From Azolla caroliniana (Eukaryota; Polypodiophyta): a stretch of 64,000 nt of DNA. Within the stretch, counting starts at the first letter, position 1. Each line of letters opens with the position of its first letter. The translations under genes and the position numbers were made by a program. The stretch is from NCBI GenBank assembly GCA_043228905.1, contig JBHGNT010000038.1:186001-250000 (forward strand), read 5' to 3'. This document shows positions 1 to 10,800 of the stretch, in pieces. A model generated the notes under the pieces. The model was not told the DNA's origin, made no database searches, and saw only the letters and a list, made by a program, of their open reading frames with translations.

Positions 1-523
1 ACAATGGTCATACCTAGCTCGTGTGATATCGGATTTTTGTGTACAAACATGCGAATCGAAGCTAACAACGCTAGCTATGATATGGAATTACAAAATGAAG
101 ATTTTGAAACTCAGGTCGAGAGACATGACGAAATTACCAAATTTGAGGAGGGAGTTGAGAGGGGCCCTTGAGTAAATTAAAATGTTCATACCTAGCGAGT
201 GTGATATCGGATTTTTGTGTTCAAACATGCGAATCGAAGCTAACAATGCTAGCTATGATATGGAATTAAAAAATCAAGATTTTGAAACTCAGGTCGAGAG
301 ACATGACGAAATTTCCAAATTTCAGGAGGGAGTTGAGAAGAGCTAGTAGGTAAATTATAATGTTCATACCTGGTTCGTGTGATATCGGATTTTTGTGTTC
401 AAACATGCGAATCGAAGCTAAAAACGCTAGCTATGATATGGAATTAAAAAATCAAGATTTTGCAACTCAAGTCGAGAGACATGAAGAAATTACCAAATTT
501 GAGGAGTGAGGTTGGAAGAGCGC
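1..523 (+). repeat. Irregular monomers, left edge of window
   Basis: Just under three monomers (anchors at 168 and 346, with a partial monomer before them) that do not fit the 890-bp unit to the right. An offset of 890 shows clear mismatches at the junctions: form A at 155-170 against GCGAGTTAAGAAGAGC at about 1050, and a GTGTTC context against TTTGTTC near 1280. The satellite clearly continues beyond the left edge. Confidence 0.8.
168..345 (+). repeat. Reference monomer showing the 178-bp unit
   Basis: This is the first complete monomer starting at the TTGAGT anchor. In order it has: TTGAGTAAATTAAAATG (1-17); a variable recognition-like patch at 24-31 (CTAGCGAG here; CTAGCTCG, CTGGTTCG and CTGGCTCG elsewhere); GATATC at 36-41; a T5 tract at 45-49; TTCAAAC or TACAAAC at about 52-58; the dyad AGCTAAC/GCTAGCT at 71-87; an A6 run at 101-106; and CAAATTT at 149-155. 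The next anchor is one monomer downstream. Most substitutions fall at 24-31, 52, 62-66, 100-107, 118-130 and the 160-to-6 junction. The 71-100 stretch and the GATATC segment change little. Confidence 0.9.
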
Positions 524-3480
524 GTGAGTGAATTAAAATGTTCATACCTGGCTCGTGTGATATCGGATTTTTGTGTTCAAACATTCGAATCGAAGCTAAC
601 AACGCTAGCTATCATATGGAATAAAAAAAACAAGATTTTGAAACTCAGGTCAAGAGACATGACGAAATTAGCAAATTTGAGGAGTGAGTTGAGAGGAGCC
701 CTTGAGTAAATTAAAATGTTCATACATAGCGAGTGTGATATCGGATTTTTGTGTACAAACATGCGAATCGAAGCTAACAACGCTAGCTATGATATGGAAT
801 TAAAAAATTAAGATTTTGAAACTTACGTCGAGAGATATGACGAAATTAGCAAATTTGAGGAGTGAGTTGAGAGGAGCCCTTGAGTAAATTAAAATGGTCA
901 TACCTAGCGAGTGTGATATCGGATTTTTGTGTTCAAACATGCGAATCTAAGCTAACAACGCTAGCTATGATATGGAATTAAAAAATCAAGATTTTGAAAC
1001 TCAGGTCGAGAGACATGACGAAATTACCAAATTTGAGGAGCGAGTTAAGAAGAGCTATTAGGTACATTACAATGTTCATACCTGGCTCGTGTGATATCGG
1101 TTTTTTGTGTTCAAACATGCGAATCGAAGCTAACAATGCTAGCTATGATATGGAATTAAAAAATCAAGATTTTGAAACTCAGGTCGAGAGACATGACGAA
1201 ATTTCCAAATTTCAGGAGGGAGTTGAGAAGAGCTAGTAGGTAAATTATAATGTTCATACCTGGTTCGTGTGATATCGGATTTTTTTGTTCAAACATTCGA
1301 ATCGAAGCTAACAACGCTAGCTATGATATGGAATTACAAAATCAAGATTTTGAAACTCCAGTCGAGAGACATGATGAAATTACCAAATTTGAGGAGTGAC
1401 GTTGGAAGAGCGCGTGAGTGAATTAAAATGTTCATACCTGGCTCGTGTGATATCGGATTTTTGTGTTCAAACATGCAAATCGAAGCTAACAACGCTAGCT
1501 ATGATATGGAATAAAAAAAACAAGATTTTGAAACTCAGGTCAAGAGACATGACGAAATTAGCAAATTTGAGGAGTGAGTTGAGAGGAGCCCTTGAGTAAA
1601 TTAAAATGTTCATACATAGCGAGTGTGATATCGGATTTTTGTGTACAAACATGCGAATCGAAGCTAACAACGCTAGCTATGATATGGAATTAAAAAATTA
1701 AGATTTTGAAACTTACGTCGAGAGATATGACGAAATTAGCAAATTTGAGGAGTGAGTTGAGAGGAGCCCTTGAGTAAATTAAAATGGTCATACCTAGCGA
1801 GTGTGATATCGGATTTTTGTGTTCAAACATGCGAATCTAAGCTAACAACGCTAGCTATGATATGGAATTAAAAAATCAAGATTTTGAAACTCAGGTCGAG
1901 AGACATGACGAAATTACCAAATTTGAGGAGCGAGTTAAGAAGAGCTATTAGGTACATTACAATGTTCATACCTGGCTCGTGTGATATCGGTTTTTTGTGT
2001 TCAAACATGCGAATCGAAGCTAACAATGCTAGCTATGATATGGAATTAAAAAATCAAGATTTTGAAACTCAGGTCGAGAGACATGACGAAATTTCCAAAT
2101 TTCAGGAGGGAGTTGAGAAGAGCTAGTAGGTAAATTATAATGTTCATACCTGGTTCGTGTGATATCGGATTTTTTTGTTCAAACATTCGAATCGAAGCTA
2201 ACAACGCTAGCTATGATATGGAATTACAAAATCAAGATTTTGAAACTCCAGTCGAGAGACATGATGAAATTACCAAATTTGAGGAGTGACGTTGGAAGAG
2301 CGCGTGAGTGAATTAAAATGTTCATACCTGGCTCGTGTGATATCGGATTTTTGTGTTCAAACATGCAAATCGAAGCTAACAACGCTAGCTATGATATGGA
2401 ATAAAAAAAACAAGATTTTGAAACTCAGGTCAAGAGACATGACGAAATTAGCAAATTTGAGGAGTGAGTTGAGAGGAGCCCTTGAGTAAATTAAAATGTT
2501 CATACATAGCGAGTGTGATATCGGATTTTTGTGTTCAAACATGCAAATCGAAGCTAACAACGCTAGCTATGATATGGAATTAAAAAATCAAGACTTTGAA
2601 ACTTACGTCGAGAGATATGACGAAATTAGCAAATTTGAGGAGTGAGTTGAGAGGAGCCCTTGAGTAAATTAAAATGGTCATACCTAGCGAGTGTGATATC
2701 GGATTTTTGTGTTCAAACATGCGAATCTAAGCTAACAACGCTAGCTATGATATGGAATTAAAAAATCAAGATTTTGAAACTCAGGTCGAGAGACATGACG
2801 AAATTACCAAATTTGAGGAGCGAGTTAAGAAGAGCTATTAGGTACATTACAATGTTCATACCTGGCTCGTGTGATATCGGTTTTTTGTGTTCAAACATGC
2901 GAATCGAAGCTAACAATGCTAGCTATGATATGGAATTAAAAAATCAAGATTTTGAAACTCAGGTCGAGAGACATGACGAAATTTCCAAATTTCAGGAGGG
3001 AGTTGAGAAGAGCTAGTAGGTAAATTATAATGTTCATACCTGGTTCGTGTGATATCGGATTTTTTTGTTCAAACATTCGAATCGAAGCTAACAACGCTAG
3101 CTATGATATGGAATTACAAAATCAAGATTTTGAAACTCCAGTCGAGAGACATGATGAAATTACCAAATTTGAGGAGTGACGTTGGAAGAGCGCGTGAGTG
3201 AATTAAAATGTTCATACCTGGCTCGTGTGATATCGGATTTTTGTGTTCAAACATGCCAATCGAAGCTAACAACGCTAGCTATGATATGGAATAAAAAAAA
3301 CAAGATTTTGAAACTCAGGTCAAGAGACATGACGAAATTAGCAAATTTGAGGAGTGAGTTGAGAGGAGCCCTTGAGTAAATTAAAATGTTCATACCTAGC
3401 GAGTGTGATATCGGCTTTTTGTGTACAAACATGCGAATCGAAGCTAACAACGCTAGCTATGATATGGAATTAAAAAATCA
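524..3480 (+). repeat. Five-monomer HOR, 890-bp period, about 3.3 copies
   Basis: Unit starts fall at 524, 1414, 2304 and 3194, exactly 890 (5 x 178) apart. The order of monomers is fixed: a form-C monomer carrying an A8 run (GGAATAAAAAAAAC); a form-A monomer with ATACATAGCG; a form-A monomer with AATCTAAGC; a monomer entered through GCTATTAGGTACATTAC; then a form-B monomer whose spacer reads GGATTTTTTTGTTC in copies 2 and later. Segments 994-1236, 1884-2126 and 2774-3016 are identical. The unit breaks down after about 3480, where AAACTCAGGTCAAG replaces AAACTTACGTCGAG. The same five-monomer type recurs near 12.07-12.7 kb. Confidence 0.9.
1398..1414 (+). other. Weak CENP-B-box-like sequence in form-C junction (example)
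   Basis: GACGTTGGAAGAGCGCG shares the eight-base core CGTTGGAA and several other positions with the mammalian CENP-B box. It lacks the first two bases of the essential TTCG and has AGCG where the box has CGGG. It recurs only in form-C junctions preceded by GTGACG (for example 2288, 3178, 10118 and most form-C junctions after 25 kb). A functional binding site is not supported; the resemblance is noted only. Confidence 0.2.
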
Positions 3481-3549
3481 AGACTTTGAAACTCAGGTCA
3501 AGAGACATGACGAAATTACTAAATTTGAGGAGGGAGTTGAGAGGGGCCC

Positions 3550-3728
3550 TTGAGTAAATTAAAATGGTCATACCTAGCTCGTGTGATATCGGATTTTTGT
3601 GTTCAAACATGCGAATCGAAGCTAACAACGCTAGCTACGACATGGAATAAAAAAAAACAAGATTTTGAAACTCAGGTCAAGAGACATGACGAAATTAGCA
3701 AATTTGAGGAGTGAGTTGAGAGGAGCCC
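3550..3728 (+). repeat. 179-bp monomer with nine-A run
   Basis: The run at 3649-3657 has nine A residues instead of the eight in related GGAATAAAAAAAACAAG monomers, which adds one base to the monomer. It also carries CTACGACATGG where most monomers have CTATGATATGG. The extra base shifts the register of all later monomers by +1. A replication-slippage origin is the simple explanation. Confidence 0.85.
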
Positions 3729-4974
3729 TTGAGTAAATTAAAATGTTCATACATAGCGAGTGTGATATCGGATTTTTGTGTACAAACATGCGAATCGAAG
3801 CTAACAACGCTAGCTATGATATGGAATTAAAAAATCAAGATTTTGAAACTCAGGTCGAGAGACATGACGAAATTACCAAATTTGAGGAGGGGGTTGAGAG
3901 GGGCCCTTGAGTAAATTAAAATGTTCATACCTAGCTCGTGTGATATCGGATTTTTGTGTTCAAACATGCGAATCGAAGCTAACAACGCTAGCTATGATAT
4001 GGAATAAAAAAAACAAGATTTTGAAACTCAGGTCGAGAGACATGACGAAATTTCCAAATTTCAGGAGGGAGTTGAGAAGAGCTAGTAGGTAAATTATAAT
4101 GTTCATACCTGGTTCGTGTGATATCGGATTTTTGTGTTCAAACATGCGAATCGAAGCTAATAACGCTAGCTATGATATGGAATTAAAAAATCAAGATTTT
4201 GCAACTCAAGTCGAGAGACATGAAGAAATTACCAAATTTGAGGAGTGAGGTTGGAAGAGCGCGTGAGTGAATTAAAATGTTCATACCTGGCTCGTGTGAT
4301 ATCGGATTTTTGTGTTCAAACATGCGAATCGAAGCTAACAACGCTAGCTACGACATGGAATAAAAAAATCAAGATTTTGAAACTCAGGTCAAGAGACATG
4401 ACGAAATTAGCAAATTTGAGGAGTGAGTTGAGAGGAGCCCTTGAGTAAATTAAAATGTTCATACATAGCGAGTGTGATATCGGATTTTTGTGTACAAACA
4501 TGCGAATCGAAGCTAACAACGCTAGCTATGATATGGAATTAAAAAATCAAGATTTTGAAACTCAGGTCGAGAGACATGACGAAATTACCAAATTTGAGGA
4601 GGGGGTTGAGAGGGGCCCTTGAGTAAATTAAAATGTTCATACCTAGCTCGTGTGATATCGGATTTTTGTGTTCAAACATGCGAATCGAAGCTAACAACGC
4701 TAGCTATGATATGGAATAAAAAAAACAAGATTTTGAAACTCAGGTCGAGAGACATGACGAAATTTCCAAATTTCAGGAGGGAGTTGAGAAGAGCTAGTAG
4801 GTAAATTATAATGTTCATACCTGGTTCGTGTGATATCGGATTTTTGTGTTCAAACATGCGAATCGAAGCTAATAACGCTAGCTATGATATGGAATTAAAA
4901 AATCAAGATTTTGCAACTCAAGTCGAGAGACATGAAGAAATTACCAAATTTGAGGAGTGAGGTTGGAAGAGCGC

Positions 4975-5061
4975 GTGAGTGAATTAAAATCAAGATTTCG
5001 AAACTTACGTCGAGAGATATGACGAAATTACCAAATTTGAGGAGTGAGTTGAGAGGAGCCC
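4975..5061 (+). repeat. Truncated 87-bp monomer (first copy)
   Basis: A form-C anchor (GTGAGTGAATTAAAA) runs straight into TCAAGATTTCG, so monomer positions 16-106 (91 bp) are missing. The lost part includes the GATATC site, the dyad and the A6 run. The junction lies between GAATTAAAA (7-15) and GAATTAAAAAA (96-106), which share a nine-base block, so a recombination or slippage deletion at that short homology is likely. The next monomer starts at 5062 with the normal TTGAGTAAATTA. Confidence 0.93.
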
Positions 5062-5951
5062 TTGAGTAAATTAAAATGGTCATACCTAGCGAGTGTGATA
5101 TCGGATTTTTGTGTACAAACATGCGAATCGAAGCTAATAACGCTAGCTATGATATGGAATTAGAAAATGAAGATTTTGAAACTCAGGTCGAGAGACATGA
5201 CGAAATTACCAAATTTGAGGAGGGAGTTGAGAGGGGCCCTTGAGTAAATTAAAATGTTCATACCAGGCTCGTGTGATATCGGTTTTTTGTGTTCAAACAT
5301 GCGAATCGAAGCTAACAATGCTAGCTATGATATGGAATTAAAAAATCAAGATTTTGAAACTCAGGTCGAGAGACATGACGAAATTTCCAAATTTCAGGAG
5401 GGAGTTGAGAAGAGCTAGTAGGTAAATTATAATGTTCATACCTGGTTCGTGTGATATCGGATTTTTTTGTTCAAACATTCGAATCGAAGCTAACAACGCT
5501 AGCTATGATATGGAATTACAAAATCAAGATTTTGAAACTCCAGTCGAGAGACATGATGAAATTACCAAATTTGAGGAGTGACGTTGGAAGAGCGCGTGAG
5601 TGAATTAAAATGTTCATACCTGGCTCGTGTGATATCGGATTTTTGTGTTCAAACATGCCAATCGAAGCTAACAACGCTAGCTATGATATGGAATAAAAAA
5701 AACAAGATTTTGAAACTCAGGTCAAGAGACATGACGAAATTAGCAAATTTGAGGAGTGAGTTGAGAGGAGCCCTTGAGTAAATTAAAATGTTCATACCTA
5801 GCGAGTGTGATATCGGCTTTTTGTGTACAAACATGCGAATCGAAGCTAACAACGCTAGCTATGATATGGAATTAAAAAATCAAGACTTTGAAACTCAGGT
5901 CAAGAGACATGACGAAATTACTAAATTTGAGGAGGGAGTTGAGAGGGGCCC

Positions 5952-6130
5952 TTGAGTAAATTAAAATGGTCATACCTAGCTCGTGTGATATCGGATTTTT
6001 GTGTTCAAACATGCGAATCGAAGCTAACAACGCTAGCTACGACATGGAATAAAAAAAAACAAGATTTTGAAACTCAGGTCAAGAGACATGACGAAATTAG
6101 CAAATTTGAGGAGTGAGTTGAGAGGAGCCC
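5952..6130 (+). repeat. 179-bp monomer with nine-A run (duplicate)
   Basis: Copy of the 3550-3728 monomer, 2402 bp downstream. The A run is at 6051-6059 and the neighbouring CTACGACATGG is retained. It confirms that the extra A predates the 2402-bp duplication. Confidence 0.85.
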
Positions 6131-7376
6131 TTGAGTAAATTAAAATGTTCATACATAGCGAGTGTGATATCGGATTTTTGTGTACAAACATGCGAATCGA
6201 AGCTAACAACGCTAGCTATGATATGGAATTAAAAAATCAAGATTTTGAAACTCAGGTCGAGAGACATGACGAAATTACCAAATTTGAGGAGGGGGTTGAG
6301 AGGGGCCCTTGAGTAAATTAAAATGTTCATACCTAGCTCGTGTGATATCGGATTTTTGTGTTCAAACATGCGAATCGAAGCTAACAACGCTAGCTATGAT
6401 ATGGAATAAAAAAAACAAGATTTTGAAACTCAGGTCGAGAGACATGACGAAATTTCCAAATTTCAGGAGGGAGTTGAGAAGAGCTAGTAGGTAAATTATA
6501 ATGTTCATACCTGGTTCGTGTGATATCGGATTTTTGTGTTCAAACATGCGAATCGAAGCTAATAACGCTAGCTATGATATGGAATTAAAAAATCAAGATT
6601 TTGCAACTCAAGTCGAGAGACATGAAGAAATTACCAAATTTGAGGAGTGAGGTTGGAAGAGCGCGTGAGTGAATTAAAATGTTCATACCTGGCTCGTGTG
6701 ATATCGGATTTTTGTGTTCAAACATGCGAATCGAAGCTAACAACGCTAGCTACGACATGGAATAAAAAAATCAAGATTTTGAAACTCAGGTCAAGAGACA
6801 TGACGAAATTAGCAAATTTGAGGAGTGAGTTGAGAGGAGCCCTTGAGTAAATTAAAATGTTCATACATAGCGAGTGTGATATCGGATTTTTGTGTACAAA
6901 CATGCGAATCGAAGCTAACAACGCTAGCTATGATATGGAATTAAAAAATCAAGATTTTGAAACTCAGGTCGAGAGACATGACGAAATTACCAAATTTGAG
7001 GAGGGGGTTGAGAGGGGCCCTTGAGTAAATTAAAATGTTCATACCTAGCTCGTGTGATATCGGATTTTTGTGTTCAAACATGCGAATCGAAGCTAACAAC
7101 GCTAGCTATGATATGGAATAAAAAAAACAAGATTTTGAAACTCAGGTCGAGAGACATGACGAAATTTCCAAATTTCAGGAGGGAGTTGAGAAGAGCTAGT
7201 AGGTAAATTATAATGTTCATACCTGGTTCGTGTGATATCGGATTTTTGTGTTCAAACATGCGAATCGAAGCTAATAACGCTAGCTATGATATGGAATTAA
7301 AAAATCAAGATTTTGCAACTCAAGTCGAGAGACATGAAGAAATTACCAAATTTGAGGAGTGAGGTTGGAAGAGCGC

Positions 7377-7463
7377 GTGAGTGAATTAAAATCAAGATTT
7401 CGAAACTTACGTCGAGAGATATGACGAAATTACCAAATTTGAGGAGTGAGTTGAGAGGAGCCC
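7377..7463 (+). repeat. Truncated 87-bp monomer (second copy)
   Basis: Identical in structure to 4975-5061 and exactly 2402 bp away, with the same 91-bp loss and the same GAATTAAAATCAAGATTTCG junction. It arose by duplication, not by a second deletion. The following full monomer begins at 7464. Confidence 0.93.
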
Positions 7464-7872
7464 TTGAGTAAATTAAAATGGTCATACCTAGCGAGTGTGA
7501 TATCGGATTTTTGTGTACAAACATGCGAATCGAAGCTAATAACGCTAGCTATGATATGGAATTACAAAATGAAGATTTTGAAACTCAGGTCGAGAGACAT
7601 GACGAAATTACCAAATTTGAGGAGGGAGTTGAGAGGGGCCCTTGAGTAAATTAAAATGTTCATACCAGGCTCGTGTGATATCGGTTTTTTGTGTTCAAAC
7701 ATGCGAATCGAAGCTAACAATGCTAGCTATGATATGGAATTAAAAAATCAAGATTTTGAAACTCAGGTCGAGAGACATGACGAAATTTCCAAATTTCAGG
7801 AGGGAGTTGAGAAGAGCTAGTAGGTAAATTATAATGTTCATACCTGGTTCGTGTGATATCGGATTTTTGTGT

Positions 7873-10800
7873 TCAAACATGCGAATCGAAGCTAAAAACG
7901 CTAGCTATGATATGGAATTAAAAAATCAAGATTTTGCAACTCAAGTCGAGAGACATGAAGAAATTACCAAATTTGAGGAGTGAGGTTGGAAGAGCGCGTG
8001 AGTGAATTAAAATGTTCATACCTGGCTCGTGTGATATCGGATTTTTGTGTTCAAACATGCGAATCGAAGCTAACAACGCTAGCTACGACATGGAATAAAA
8101 AAATCAATATTTTGAAACTCAGGTCGAGAGACATGACGAAATTAGCAAATTTGATGAGTGAGTTGAGATGAGCCCTTGAGTAAATTAAAATGTTCATACA
8201 TAGCGAGTGTGATATCGGATTTTTGTGTACAAACATGCGAATCGAAGCTAACAACGCTAGCTATGATATGGAATTAAAAAATCAAGATTTCGAAACTTAC
8301 GTCGAGAGATATGACGAAATTACCAAATTTGAGGAGTGAGTTGAGAGGAGCCCTTGAGTAAATTAAAATGGTCATACCTAGCGAGTGTGATATCGGATTT
8401 TTGTGTACAAACATGCGAATCGAAGCTAATAACGCTAGCTATGATATGGAATTACAAAATGAAGATTTTGAAACTCAGGTCGAGAGACATGACGAAATTA
8501 CCAAATTTGAGGAGGGAGTTGAGAGGGGCCCTTGAGTAAATTAAAATGTTCATACCTAGCGAGTGTGATATCGGATTTTTGTGTTCAAACATGCGAATCG
8601 AAGCTAACAATGCTAGCTATGATATGGAATTAAAAAATCAAGATTTTGAAACTCAGGTCGAGAGACATGACGAAATTTCCAAATTTCAGGAGGGAGTTGA
8701 GAAGAGCTAGTAGGTAAATTATAATGTTCATACCTGGTTCGTGTGATATCGGATTTTTGTGTTCAAACATGCGAATCGAAGCTAACAATGCTAGCTATGA
8801 TATGGAATTAAAAAATCAAGATTTTGAAACTCAGGTCGAGAGACATGACGAAATTTCCAAATTTCAGGAGGGAGTTGAGAAGAGCTAGTAGGTAAATTAT
8901 AATGTTCATACCTGGTTCGTGTGATATCGGATTATTGTGTTCAAACATGCGAATCGAAGCTAAAAACGCTAGCTATGATATGGAATTAAAAAATCAAGAT
9001 TTTGCAACTCAAGTCGAGAGACATGAAGAAATTACCAAATTTGAGGAGTGAGGTTGGAAGAGCGCGTGAGTGAATTAAAATGTTCATACCTGGCTCGTGT
9101 GATATCGGATTTTTGTGTTCAAACATGCGAATCGAAGCTAACAACGCTAGCTATGATATGGAATAAAAAAAACAAGATTTTGAAACTCAGGTCAAGAGAC
9201 ATGACGAAATTAGCAAATTTGAGGAGTGAGTTGAGAGGAGCCCTTGAGTAAATTAAAATGTTCATACCTAGCGAGTGTGATATCGGCTTTTTGTGTACAA
9301 ACATGCGAATCGAAGCTAACAACGCTAGCTATGATATGGAATTAAAAAATCAAGACTTTGAAACTTACGTCGAGAGATATGACGAAATTAGCAAATTTGA
9401 GGAGGGAGTTGAGAGGAGCCCTTGAGTAAATTAAAATGGTCATACCTAGCGAGTGTGATATCGGATTTTTGTGTACAAACATGCGAATCGAAGCTAACAA
9501 CGCTAGCTATGATATGGAATTACAAAATGAAGATTTTGAAACTCAGGTCGAGAGACATGACGAAATTACCAAATTTGAGGAGGGAGTTGAGAGGGGCCCT
9601 TGAGTAAATTAAAATGTTCATACCTAGCGAGTGTGATATCGGATTTTTGTGTTCAAACATGCGAATCGAAGCTAACAATGCTAGCTATGATATGGAATTA
9701 AAAAATCAAGATTTTGAAACTCAAGTCGAGAGACATGACGAAATTTCCAAATTTCAGGAGGGAGTTGAGAAGAGCTAGTAGGTAAATTATAATGTTCATA
9801 CCTGGTTCGTGTGATATCGGATTTTTGTGTTCAAACATGCGAATCGAAGCTAAAAACGCTAGCTATGATATGGAATTAAAAAATCAAGATTTTGCAACTC
9901 AAGTCGAGAGACATGAAGAAATTACCAAATTTCAGGAGGGAGTTGAGAAGAGCTAGTAGGTAAATTATAATGTTCATACCTGGTTCGTGTGATATCGGAT
10001 TTTTTTGTTCAAACATTCGAATCGAAGCTAACAACGCTAGCTATGATATGGAATTACAAAATCAAGATTTTGAAACTCCAGTCGAGAGACATGATGAAAT
10101 TACCAAATTTGAGGAGTGACGTTGGAAGAGCGCGTGAGTGAATTAAAATGTTCATACCTGTCTCGTGTGATATCGGATTTTTATGTTCAAACATGCAAAT
10201 CGAAGCTAACAACGCTAGCTATGATATGGAATAAAAAAAACAAGATTTTGAAACTCAGGTCAAGATACATGACGAAATTAGCAAATTTGAGGAGTGAGTT
10301 GAGAGGAGCCCTTGAGTAAATTAAAATGGTCATACCTAGCGAGTGTGATATCGGATTTTTGTGTACAAACATGCGAATCGAAGCTAACAACGCTAGCTAT
10401 GATATGGAATTAAAAAATCAAGATTTTGAAACTCAGGTCGAGAGACATGACGAAATTTCCAAATTTCAGGAGGGAGTTGAGAAGAGCTAGTAGGTAAATT
10501 ATAATGTTCATACCTAGCTCGTGTTATATCGGATTTTTGTGTTCAAACATGCGAATCGAAGCTAACAACGCTAGCTATGATATAGAATTATAAAATAAAG
10601 ATTTTGAAACTCAGGTCGAGAGACATGACGAAATTACCAAATTTGAGGAGTGAGTTGAGAGGAGCCCTTGAGTAAATTAAAATGGTCATACCTAGCGAGT
10701 GTGATATAGGATTTTTGTGTACAAACATGCGAATCGAAGCTAACAACGCTAGCTATGATATGGAATTAAAAAATCAAGATTTTGAAACTTACGTCGAGAG

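Larger units (their letters stand above)
2868..5269 (+). repeat. 2402-bp tandem duplication, copy 1
   Basis: Sequence from about 2868 to 5470 reappears 2402 bp downstream. 2402 equals 13 x 178 plus an 87-bp truncated monomer plus one inserted A. Shared rare marks include ATGCCAATCG (3254/5656), ATTACTAAATTTG (3524/5926), the nine-A run (3649/6051) and the truncated monomer (4975/7377). The left boundary lies near 2868: just upstream, 2821 reads GCGAGTTAAG while 5223 reads GGAGTTGAGAG. Boundaries are approximate because flanking monomers are similar. Confidence 0.88.
5270..7872 (+). repeat. 2402-bp tandem duplication, copy 2
   Basis: Second copy of the preceding segment, plus about 200 bp of continued identity. 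The only difference I noticed is 5163 (G) against 7565 (C). Identity ends near 7870, where GGATTTTTGTGTTCAAACATG replaces the GGATTTTTTTGTTC form seen at 5461. So few differences over 2.4 kb indicate a recent event or recent homogenisation. Confidence 0.88.

Noticed and set aside
168-345. Known satellite families (Arabidopsis 178-bp repeat, human alpha satellite)
   Set aside because: The length is similar, but from memory the sequences share no recognisable landmark with this monomer. A database search would be needed to name it.
506-709. Plus-strand open frames of 61-80 codons repeated many times (for example 506-709, 994-1236, 11737-11922)
   Set aside because: They are the satellite read in one frame. 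Those I checked start at TTG or GTG, not ATG. They end within about a monomer because 178 is not a multiple of 3, and they change with every monomer substitution.
3649-3657. Poly-A run as a retroposon tail
   Set aside because: The run lies inside an otherwise complete monomer, has no target-site duplication, and sits at the place where all monomers have an A-rich stretch.
4975-5061. Truncated monomer as the footprint of a mobile element
   Set aside because: The junction contains only monomer sequence joined at a short direct repeat. No foreign bases and no target duplication are visible.
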